64,000 bases of DNA, taken from contig JASSKH010000027.1 of assembly GCA_031763025.1 (NCBI GenBank), positions 7,500,241-7,564,240 of the forward strand, read 5' to 3'. Made by a program: the position numbers and the translations under genes. Position 1 is the stretch's first letter, and the number at the start of each line of letters is the position of its first letter. Below, piece after piece: positions 13,778 to 25,700 of this stretch. The notes beneath the pieces were generated by a model. That model saw only the letters and a program-made list of their open reading frames with translations. It had not been told where the DNA came from and did not search any database. The DNA is from Macrocystis pyrifera (Eukaryota > Sar > Phaeophyceae > Laminariales > Laminariaceae).

Positions 13778-16700
13778 ATTTTTTTTTTCATCATCACTTT
13801 TACTTTCCAGCCCACTGGTAGGAGGTTTTACCCTCGACGATCTTCTGGACAAGCCGTGGTCACAGGTGTCGTCCCTTCTCCCCCCCGGTACGTGCCTTTA
13901 TTTTTTATCGCGCATAGGGTTCAGCATTCCCACTGCTCGTCGATTTTCATCGAATGTACAGCTAACTCACGCTCTCGCGCTTTCCGCTAATCAATTTTAT
14001 GCAAGAAAAAGTCCCTATGAGCATGCACTCGGTGAGACTCGAACTCACGAAATTGATCTTGATAGGCTCGCGGACCACCTACCAAGCCACCGGGGACGCC
14101 GGCTGCAATAGACACCGGTAGCATGCTGAAAGTTTGCTGTCGACGTGCACGTCCCGGTGTGGGTTGTTTATGTCCGTCTATGAACACGTTCGATCCGACG
14201 AATTGACCCTCTCCTTTTGCGGTCGACGCTCGTGGCCACCGTCTTTGCTGTCCTGCTTTCTGCTGTCCTCTTCTACCGCGGCAGATGGGCGGAGAGGACG
14301 GAGCAGTGGTGGCGACGCAATGCGCGGACCCAGAACTGGACGACAGCAGCGAATCGGCCGCGCAGGTTGGTATTTGTCCTGTTAGAGGTATCGATTATAC
14401 CTAGATGACTCTTTCATTATTTGTGTTTGTATATATTCTGCTGGTGTACTGCAGACGCGCATCTATTTTTCTTTGTGTACATGGATGCGTTGCATTTTTT
14501 ATTTCGTTCAGACTAGCGGGTGTGCAGGAGTGTCTTGCCACCCCATCTAATCGATCGTTGCTGCGCTTGACTGCTTATTATCCAGATTTAGCAGTTGCCA
14601 CGGAACCACGCAGCATTGCGTACCATGTTTGCCCCCTGGCGAACCTTGCGGTCGCGAGTTGATCGTTTGGTTATGGAAAGAAAATAGGGTACTGTTGGTA
14701 GCATAAGGGTACCGTTGTTTCTGTGTTTCGCCGGCTGCAATGTTGCTAAGGTTGACACCACGGTTTCTGTCGGTTTTACATTTCCGCTGGTTCACCCACA
14801 TCGCTTCGCCGAGACAATCAGCCGCCTGCTGTACTGGTGCCGTAACACCTGTGGAGCCGTGATATTCACCGCGTTTCGGTGAGTCCGGCGGTGTCGTTGT
14901 CAACCCCCATGCGGTTCGCGTGGTTAAACGCTTTCCTGCTGCACCACCGGCGTGCCTCTTTCAGGTTGCACCAACTTTCACACCCTCAGCCACTCTGAAG
15001 AATTTGTGGGGACTGGACGAGGTGGAAAGCTTGGCGCCGTTGACAGACATGCTTGTCGGCGACCTCGCTCGTGAGGACACCCCTCAGATGTACACGTTGT
15101 GCGGTCGGGGGAATCAGTCCACGCTCAGGTGAAGCGTCGAATGTCGTATGTGTATAGCTACTCAACTCGTCATGGGTTCAGGCCCGTCCTTCTCAGTGGT
15201 GTCGGTTTCAATCGTGCCCGAAAATTTCGGTGCCATTGCCGCTTTAGTTACAAGCAAAGCAAGTTGCTGATTTACACGGCTGCCTAAAATGGAGGGGGTC
15301 CTTTTCAGCTGGGTGAAGCCGGAGGTCTGAGGCGGGAGGTTCGAAGGCGAAAATAGCTGAAAAATCTCCCTTTTTTTCCCATGCCTTGAATGAGCGCAAA
15401 CGGTCGACGATCGTTACTGATATCCACCGGGGCGAGTCCCTAGCTAGAGCTACCCAATCTGATGTTGGAGTTTGATGCTGACCAATTCGCCGCGTGTGTC
15501 GGCTTTTTTAGGATTCTTCGCCATGGGCTTGCCGTCACGGAGCTTGCGGAAAATGACCTGCCCGGGGTACCGAGCGCGGTGTTCGCTTTCAAAGAGGTGA
15601 GCATGTTGCCGCCTTTGGTAACATTGCTGCTTCAAAGCCTGCCGTGATGAGTTTAGGCTGCCTCGTGCGGTGTTTTGTTGTGCTTGAGTCACGCCTTGGT
15701 TTTTGATGAACAGATATAGATATACTTATAGATATCTCAACCTCTGCTCGGTTGGTACATCCCTGGCCTCTCAGAGCTCCCACTTGGGAATCGCCTCCGT
15801 TTATTACTTGCCGGACCGTTCCAGCGAGTCTTTGTTTTCTCCATTTATTTCTCGTCGTACTTTCAGTCCTTCTTTCCTTTTTTCTTCTTTCGTTTCGTGT
15901 GCGTGCGTGTACTCCGAGCACGGTTGCGCGGGCGAACCTGGCACCGTCGCGGGTGTCAGCGGATGCTGGCGAGTAGAGGGGGAGTTGCAAGGAGCGCGGT
16001 CGCCGCTTTCGTGCCTAGGCGTCCGTGTGCCTCGAGACACGAGGGATGCATCAATAGGCTCTGTCTGGCCTCCATTTGTGATTTTGGATAGAGTACGTAC
16101 GAGTATTTAAGGGTCGTTCGGTATTGTAAGATAATATTCAAGCGGTGCTTATTTTCGCGACCGGGCTGAGAGTCACAAGAGGGAGGTATACCCCGAATGA
16201 GCACCAACATTGTCGAGCTTGCGTCGAGGTCCACGGTGAGCACCGGGCTTCACGCGAGGCGGGCGTCGGGGCTCACTGTGGAAGAGAGGGAGCGAAGCTT
16301 TACCCGGACTGAATCGGTGGCGAGATGGTCGCGAGAGGGGCGGGCGGCGTACGAGGCTGAGAGAGAAGCTCTGCTGTAGATTTTTTCTTTTTTCATTTTT
16401 TTTTTTTGACTGGTGTAAGGTGTTCCACTCAGGTAGTAAATTATTACACGAAAGGGGACAGGGATTTTTTTCTTTTAGAATTTTTCGGTTTCATTTTCGT
16501 TGTTTTTGCTGTGTTGCTGTGCCGTTCTGTGCTTTATCTTTCAGTACATACGAGTACACAGACACAGAGCATATATCGAAATAAGAAAATAAGTACCCTA
16601 CCTGGGGTATGTACGTATGTACGACGTGTGAGCGAGCGTAGCGGAAAACCGCCCGCGACGCGAAGCATATGTGGCGTCCGACCTGTTTTCTCCTGAAGCA

Positions 16701-19700
16701 TGGCGGCGGGACTCTTGGCATTATCAAGTCGCCAGTTTGCAGCTAACTACAGGGGCCATAAAAAAAACAATATTCAATCATGGACCTGTGTCCGCTTCGC
16801 ATAATTTGATGTTTCCTTCCTGAGTGAGCGTAGCGGGCGGCGTAGGCCGCCCGCGGAGCGAAGCGCCTTGTATATATATATATAAATGTAGTGGTGCGCA
16901 GCTGTGTTCGTTAAAGGTTGCGCTGAGATGTTGGCGAGGGCTTGGCGGACGTCACATGTCGCAGATGCTCGCTTTACCGATTGCGCAAGATGTTGACCTG
17001 AGTTGCTTTCTCTCGCTTAACTTTTCCTCGCAGCGATTGACGGATGACTATGACCGTTACATCGTGCTGAGTTTCACCAACGCCACCATGGTTCTAGAGG
17101 TGAGAAGAGCTCGGCGCAGTTCATGCGACATCTGCAATCGTTTTATTAGCACACGGTTCTACTGTAAGCAAATGGTTGTAGTTTGTATGCAGATTGAAGA
17201 TTTCATGGCGCAAACGTTGAGGCGGGATACTGAAAAGGCTTCCAAATGCTGCTGTTGTATGCTGGATATTTCTTGTTGGCACAGCCTTGAAAGGGGAGTG
17301 GCGTCGTAGCGGCACAGTATTGTGAGTCGATTACAGATGCAAGCAAGATCTGCCCGCGTACTCGTAGTTTGCAGACGGGCGAGCGGAAGTGTGCGTTGGA
17401 GTTCCATCATTCTGAGGCAGGTTGTGCGGTATTGGTTATTACAGAACCCTTCTTAACTATCCTCTACAGAAATGAAATTGCAGCTGCTCCTGAACAGGGT
17501 TGAAGGACCACAGCAGTCGCGTCGCTAGAGTGCCATCAAAGTGCAGCTTGTTAGTTTACAGGGCATCCAGCGATCAGTATTTTGGTGTGTAAGCAACTTG
17601 AAATGCGTACATACTCGTACGCTGGACGTAAGAGGCGCCAAATGTATGTCAAACGCAACGGAGAATATGCCGTACCGGACAACCTTTTTTGCAGGTGCAA
17701 GAGAGTGTCGAAGAAGTCGAGAACTCGGGATTCTTGGCCACGTCCAGTACTCTGGATGTAAAGCTCATGGCGAACAACAAAATTCTCCAGGTGCGCGTGA
17801 ATCTGCGAGAGACTTGATGATTTAGAACAACCGTAGTCTGCGGTCCGGTATTAAACATGCCACTCTGCCGTTCCAGTATTGAGGGAAAAAAGAGGCGAAG
17901 TTGTCTCCATGTAGCTTTGGATAGACCGCTGGGGGTGCCTCATGTGCGTTGGGACGAAACGAAACTTGCCGTGGATATGCCGATAGTTTTGTCTGGCCGG
18001 CGTGGTGTTTTTTTCATGCGTGACCCGCCTGTTTCTTGGAAGGTGTAGGAAGCGGGCGGTGGCAACGACTCGAATGGGAGCATCCAAATGTTTCAGGAAT
18101 GTCGGGTTTTTTTTTTTTTCCTGTTTCACTGTTTCAATACTGTCCAGGCCCCGTTCGCGTGGCTGGGTAGCCGGCGCCCGAAGTCCGCGCGTACTGGATG
18201 ATAACAATCTATCCCGCGCTGATGTCATCCCCAGGTGTACTCGCACGGCTTGCGCGTCATCATGAAGGGCCAGCCGCCGCAAGAGTGGCGCGCTCCGGGC
18301 AAGAAACAGATCGAGAAAGCTTGCGCCAACGAGCGACAGGTGGTGCTGGCGTTAGCTGGTGGAGAGATTATCTTCTTCGAGCTGGATGAGGCGATGCAAA
18401 ACATCCAGGCAAGCGCAGGCCAGCGCGGGCGTAGGGTTACGGTTAGGGTTGGAGGCACACCACAAGTCGTTGTGGCTTTTCGTGGTCCCCCACCGCCCAA
18501 CATTTGTTAGGCCTTATGGTTTGATTCATGAATTTGTACACGCAAGTTTGGTCCACAGTACGTCGAGTTGGACGTGTGAATGCGCTCCTATAGACGCTGA
18601 TCGCCTGAGGCCAAGTCATGACACGAACTATTAATAGCTCTATTTTGTGAACAGGAGGTCGGCACGAAGCAGCTAGGAGGGGTTGAGATCGCCTGTCTCG
18701 AAATGGGAGAAGTGCCCAAGGACAGGGTGAGGGCGCCGTTCCTCGCCGTTGGTGACTGGAACGGGAACGTCAAGATTCTGGGGCTAAGCCCGGAAAATCT
18801 GCTGGAACAGGTGTGTGTTATTTCTTCATCGCAGTATATTGTATAACCAAAGAGGCTGCGCCCAAGGCGCACAAATGTATGCAATAGCTTTCAAAGCAGG
18901 TCGCTGCGAAAGGATCAACTTCCCGGATGTGATGTCGTTCTCGCCGATTTTTGTGTTGAAATATCCGTGTGGCGCCAAATTGAGGAACTCGACAACCCAA
19001 AGCTACCTGAATTACTCCCAACAGCCGATGTATGCTATGAGGCTGGGCGTGGTCTCCTTATTGCCTATTGGCATTTCGACAGCACGACTCCAGCTCCTCT
19101 TTCATGTCGTGTGTTGTTTTTTATTGCCGCCGTTTAGGTCGCCGTGATGAACTTACCGGCACCAGCGGAATCTCTGTGCCTCGCGCACATGGCCGCTGAG
19201 CAAGCGGCGGGTGGTAGCAATGAGCAGCTCTTCCTGTACATTGGCCTCACCAACGGGGTTTGTCAAAGGGTGAGTTCCCACGGATACGGCACTCTTGAAA
19301 GTGCTGCCGGCTACGTTCGCTCAACATATAGCGTGCTCAATCGCAGTTTGAGTAAATATTGTTGCTCCCATGGCCACAATATTGACATGCTCCATGCAAA
19401 TCGTTTCCGGTTGACACAGGTTGCGGTGGATGCAACGGCGGGCACGTTGTCGGATCCGCGCCAGCGATTTCTTGGATCAAAACCCGTCAAGCTGTTTCGC
19501 ATCCAGGTCCAGGACAAGCGAGGGGTGAGCAGTACAGGGTTGACTTGCAAGCACTATAGTAGGCCCGCACGGAAGTGGCATTGCGAATCCCTTCGCCAGT
19601 TTTTTCCCGGCCCGAGCACTAGAAGTGCCAGTCGTTTTGTACTGACCTCGTCTGCTGTTAGACCACACTCAGCACAACACCCTCTCGTACTTTTGCGTCG

Positions 19701-22700
19701 CCGTCGACGACTTTATAAAACAACTACTTGGTGTCATGTATAGTAAGACAGTCTACGGCTGCAGCACGAGATTTGTGTATTTACCCCTCCTGATCCTTTT
19801 TGGGTGGAATCCTGGTCAATCAAAACCTCGCTTCCAACCGTGTCGAATCTGCTGTCACCACCCCTAATTATTCGCCTCAGGTGTTGGCATTGTCGTCAAG
19901 GTCATGGCTGTCGTACAACTACCAGGGGCGCTATCAGATGACGCCCTTGAGCTACGATCCGCTCGACTACGCCGCGGAGTTCTCCACCGAGATGTGCCCG
20001 GAGGGTGTTGTGGCAGTGTCGGGGGAGAAGCTGCGCATCTTTGGAGTCGAGCGATTGGGCGAGGTGTTCAACCAAGCAGCGCTCCCACTAAGGTCAGCTA
20101 CCGCCAGGGTGCCTGAAGGCTGTGGTACACTATTATTACTTTGATATACGAGTAATGGTTGTCGAAAATCAACTTATATATATATATGATACCTGGTAAT
20201 ATGTTGCGAATACTGATAACAGGGCAGAACTCTGTTCGTATGTCGAAGTCGTGACCCCGGTTGTTACCCGGTCTTCGTGCTCACCGATCGACGCCCCCAC
20301 AGGTACACCCCGAGACAGATCGCACTACTTCCCGGCGACGCTCAACACTTGGTAGTGGTGGAGGCGGACCACAACGAGTTCAATCAAGCCGAAAGCGAGG
20401 TACGCGGCGCAGTTTCGCCGCACTGACAGCGGCGTTCACGGGGCTGTTTGACGTGTTGAATGGCGTCGCTCCTTAGTAAGGCTTACCAGGTCGATGCTTT
20501 CGGAGGTTGGGGAACGTGTTTCGACGGTTTCCACTGCGAGGAGACAGCCTGTTTCGTACAGGCAATCCCAATCTTGACCGCCGGAATGTTCCCGTCCCAA
20601 TGTGCAGGCTATTAAGCTAGCGGCTGAAGGTACGAAGGGCGCCGTCAAAGGTGAGGACGGTCCGACGGAGAACGGTGAGAGTGCCGCGGACCAGGAGAAA
20701 GCGGTCGCCGCTGAAGATGCGATGGAGCAAGAAGACGAAGAGGAAGAGGAGGATGAAGCCGGCGCTGCGATGATGCCAATCAGGGGACCGCTTCCGCCAG
20801 AAGAGGGCACGTGGGCAAGCTGTGTTCGCCTCCTTGACCCTGTGGAGGGGGCGACGGTGGAGTGCCTTGAGCTCGGTGAGGGGCATCGTGTTCGTTCAGA
20901 TTATCCTGTCAATTCCTCACGCGCCGATGCTGATCTTCTTGACTCTACGGGTCACCTGTGTTTATTTAGTTCACAGTTTGAATTGCGTTGCTCCGTGCAG
21001 CTGCCAGGCATTAGACCCAATATTTCGGTGTGGGTATAGCAGCTGGTGGCATCCGAGGCAGCTGCCTTTGCGCTTGTTCTGCCTTTTTGCGTATTGTCGT
21101 TAAGGCCGTTGGTTGGACGTTTTATCTCCCGTCCCCTCTTTCTTTGTAAATAGATCACAGAGTAGGCTAAGTTCTCCCCGATCCCCTATTTTTGTTCTTG
21201 TATAGCCTTTAGAGTGGGATTTTCATGTTTTTTTCAAGACTAGGTTGGTTTGTGCTTCCTTGAGCAAAAATCCTTGTTCAAGGTGTAATGAGGGTCAGCA
21301 CGGCACCTTGTGCTCCATGCGACGTACGGGAGTTTCCACCAGAAGCCATGTCCAAAAAGAGTGTGAATTAGCTTTTACGTCGCTACTGGGCGAGACTGTA
21401 AATAAAAACCGTGACTCGATTCTCTTTACATCGAAGAAACTTTCGAAATTTTACACACGCCTCGGCACTATAGAAATTCCCTGCTCCGACCTGTGGCATT
21501 AAATTGGATTGAACGCCGCCAGCAGGCGTAGATACATAACTGTCATTAGTTAATTATATCATTGTACGTTCATTTGTCACGTTTGGTGTACGTCTGAAAA
21601 CGTCCTTGCGCAAGAGGGTCAGCGGGGTAGATAAGTGCAGATACTCAGTATTTCAATACAGGGCAAACGTGCCCACAAGTCTTTTTGCTGCCGCCAAGCA
21701 CTCAACCCGAGTGCGGGGGCGACATAAACAATACTCTTATCAATAATTTGTTGCCGGTATTCTACTGTACAACCTTTGTGGCGAGTGTCCTCGTATTGAA
21801 GTACACGCTATCTCCCGGATCCGCCAGTCGTCGGTTATGGTGAGGCACGCTATGCTATGCCTGCTATCGAACTCGATCTTGATCGCCGCTTGCCCCATCA
21901 GGTGATAATGAGGCTGCCTTCTCGGTCACGCCGGTCGCTTTCCACAACCGAGGTGGCGAGTCGTTCGTCGTGGTCGGCACGGCCAAGGGCCTCACGTTCC
22001 ACCCGAGAAGTCACCACGGCTGCTTTGTTCACGTGTACAGGTGATGAAATATATAACATTTTTTTGGAGTCGCGGCTGTGTCTTGCAGCATGTGGCGCCG
22101 TGCTTCGTACTTTTCGATGACAGTACTGTGCATCGCAGCAACGCGCTCGCGTGTCTTCGTGTTACGTGGTAAAACTTTGCCTGGAGCACAACCGGCGTAA
22201 AGTGTGTTGCATAGTTTGCGAGCTTGTTGGACAGGGCTTGCTGGAAGTGGCATGGAGTGTCTCGAATACGTACGGAGCAACAGAGATGGATAGTCCGATA
22301 TATAATATTTTTTTTGTGATTATTTAGTTATTTCCCATCATGGACTCCGCACGGCGCCTTTGAATTGGTGTCTGTCAGGGTCTTGGAGAACCGCCTTGTC
22401 CTGCTGCACAAGACGGAGGTGCCCGACGTGCCACTTGCCATGCAAGAGTTCCAAGGGAGGCTCCTTGTTGGCGTCGGCAAGAGTCTGAGGGTTAGTACGC
22501 AATTTTGTATCGCTGGTTCTGGCCAGTCGGAGTTGTATATGTACGATGGAGGCCGCCTGGTTGTGTTTGTTTGCTGAACGGTGCCTTGTGTTGTATTTGT
22601 ATGGAGGCTACCTGGTTGTATTTGTATACTGAAGGCTGCCGTGCCTAACGGGTGTGTTCGCTTTTCCATGGCAGCACGTGCGTGATTTGTTGTATAGTTG

Positions 22701-25700
22701 GATGGCTAGGGAAATAAGCTGGGATCGATGATCACCTTGTGCGATCTACCAAGCACTGCGGCATAAATTCCCCGCCGATCTTGAAGCCCCTCGTCAACGG
22801 TATTGCAGCAGGCTTGTCGGTAAATGCTTGGGGGTGGAGTATTTGTGGCGGAATTAGCACCATTTTTCAAGGAGCCCCCTTTGGATCCTCACTGAAAGTT
22901 GAGACCTTATTTCACGACCTCGTTTTCGCCCCCGTCCTTCGATACAACAGATGTACGACCTCGGGAGGAAAAAGCTTCTCCGAAAGTGCGAAAACAAGCA
23001 GATGCCTTCGATGGTATTGAGCCTGACTGTCACCGGTGACCGGGTATTTGCGGGCGACCAGATGGAGAGCTGCCATTGCTTCAAATACCGCAGGGCCGAG
23101 AATCAGCTGGTGGAGTTTGCCGATGACCAGGTGAATGCATTCGTCTTTGCCTTAGATTGAAATCCGCTGTCCCTGCTTTTGTGGTGGCTTGTGGCAGTGC
23201 ATTGGGCTTTACCCGGCCTGGAGTTGCAGTACTCTTACAGCGCATTTTATAAATATTGTAATGAGGCGCGCGACATTTTATAAATATTGTAATGAGGCGC
23301 GGGACATTTAATAAATATTGTAATGAGGCGCGCGAGCTCGAAGCGCGAGCCTTGTTTTCTTGGTTTTCCAAGGAAAGAAAGCCTCTTCATAACGGATCGT
23401 ATTCGAGGGTAGGGTACCTTGCTTTTGAGTTTCTCTGTTTGTGTGTAATTCAACATTTTTTGGGGGCTACGTTTGACCACCGTGCTCAACGCACACGGCA
23501 CCAATTCCAGTCCCGGCGGGCTTTGTGCACGCACACACACGAAATAAACTTTCTCGTGCTTGTGCGGTGGTAAGTCGTTCACAATTGGTCGAGCTAGGTG
23601 CGGCAACGTGTGCAGGCATATGTCTGTGCTGGGCCATGTTTAAAGAACAAAATCGTAACGGTTTTGTGACTGCCCACAGCAGGCAGACTGTGTCTGTCCA
23701 CAGCAGGCAGACTGTCTGTACACAGCACGCAGACTGCCTGTCCACAGCAGGCGGACTGTGTCCCAGCAGGCAGACTGTGCCTGTCCACAGCAACGTTCGG
23801 ACAAAAACGTGCTGCAGTTCCACCCTCCTACTCACGAGGAGACGCAGAAGCACGAGAGGCTTCGCCTGTAGATGTCGATTTATTTATCTTGAAAACAGCA
23901 TTTTTTTTAAAATATACAAGAGGATTCTGACGATTAATACGCAAGCGCCAATCTGTCCACAGCAGGCAGACTGGGCCTGTCCACAGCAGGCAGACTGGGC
24001 CTGTCCAAAGCAAGCAGACTGTGTCTCAGCAGGCAAAGTGTGCCCGTCCACAGCAACGTTCGAAGAAAAACATGCTGCAGGTTGTATCGTCAGGTCCACC
24101 CTCCTGCTTATGAGGGGACGCAGAAACACGAGAGGCTTTGCTGTAGTTTTTTTTAATTTTTTTTATAAACAAGAAGAGAATTCTGCCGATTAATACGCAA
24201 GCAAGCGCCAAGGGCGTGGGCATGCGGGAGTGCGCAGAGGCGACACCCTTCGCGTTCTGAACAACAAATACACCGTCACTTCTTCGCAACGAAAAAACCA
24301 TAAGCGGCGACAGCAGGCAGACTTTTCCTGTCCACAGCAGGTAGACTGTGCCTGTCCACAGCAGACAGACCGGGCCTGTCCACAGCGGGCAGACTGTCTC
24401 AGCAGGCAAACTGTGCCTGTCCACAGCAACGTTCGGGCCATGTCCCCAAGACATGCTGCAGGTGGTGTTGTCAGGTCCTCCCTCCTACTGATGAGGGAAC
24501 GGAGAAGCACGAGAAGATCTGCTGTAGATGATGTTGTACAGCAGTAGTAGTGGTGGCACCTCTGCTACGAAAAGCTCTATCCGACACGTCAAGTTGGAGT
24601 ATTTTTCGCCTTCAAATTATGAGTGCGGAACCAGGAAACACACAACAAAATCAAGTACGTGTACAAAGGGTTCAAGGGTGCGACGCTGACCTTGGCCTCG
24701 TGTGTCCTGCTGCTAGTGCTGCTGCTGCTGTTTTGCTGCCGCAGAAGCCCTGCTGTAGATGTCGTACATCAGTAGTAGTGGTGGCACCTACTATTACGGG
24801 GGTCTATAGATAACAGGACCTATGGCATACATAAAAACCTATATATTTAGGTATTTTTACTAACAATATTTGGTCCTGTTTATGGTCCCCCGCAATACGA
24901 GAAGCTCTTTCTGTTGGACGAAACACGTCAGGTGCAGATTTTTCGTCTTCAAATTATTCGAATATCGCGATGGGAACCACGTACGTAGATGTTCGTTCGT
25001 GTTGGTTCAGCACAATACATAATACCTGGTATTCCGTATTCGCCCAGCATGATCCATCGCAGACATGACTACTGCAGGTATTGCTGAGGTCGCGCCTCAT
25101 TACCACCAATTACTATAATAGTAAAGGCAATTGATGGTCGTGCCGACGCGCTGGAGAAAAACGTTGTGTTGTGCGAATAACCACCCGGCAACCGTACTCC
25201 TTCTAAATGTTATGTTGATCAGCGAAAAACTCATGGATGTTTGAGCTTCATATATACTACGCGCAAAATACACTCTTCTCTATGTTTCCCACTGCAAGCA
25301 TCTCATGTGATCCAGCGCGGTTCACGGGCCCATATTTGTTCAGGTGCCCCGCTTCATGACCAAGACGTGCCTCTTGGACTACGACAGCATCGCAGGAGCG
25401 GACAAGTTCGGCAACATATTTGTTCTTCGGGTGCCTGCGGATGTCAGCGACGATGTCGACAATCCAACAGGTGTGCGCTTTGCCATCCTGGCGGTTGCGA
25501 TTTGTTCTTTTGCCAAATTGCGACCCACGTTTGCCTTGTCGCGCCTCCGGGGCAAGGGCAAACCCCGAAACATGGCAAGCCCCGTCTTTGCATCGTTTTT
25601 CTTTTGCTGTAAATTATTTCCTGAAGGCGCGCCTCGTTTGGCGTACTTTAAGAGCACACACCACCAAGAAAAATGATGTGCGTCGACAAGCGGCTGGATT

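Noticed and set aside
18427..18450. Telomere-like TAGGGTTACGGTTAGGGTT
   Set aside because: Only about two imperfect units, inside SF3B3 intron 15; too short to call an interstitial telomere.
23525..24193. 222-codon plus-strand frame over the minisatellite
   Set aside because: The translation is just the repeat unit (CPQQADW...) and it lies in SF3B3 intron 24. The reverse strand is equally open.
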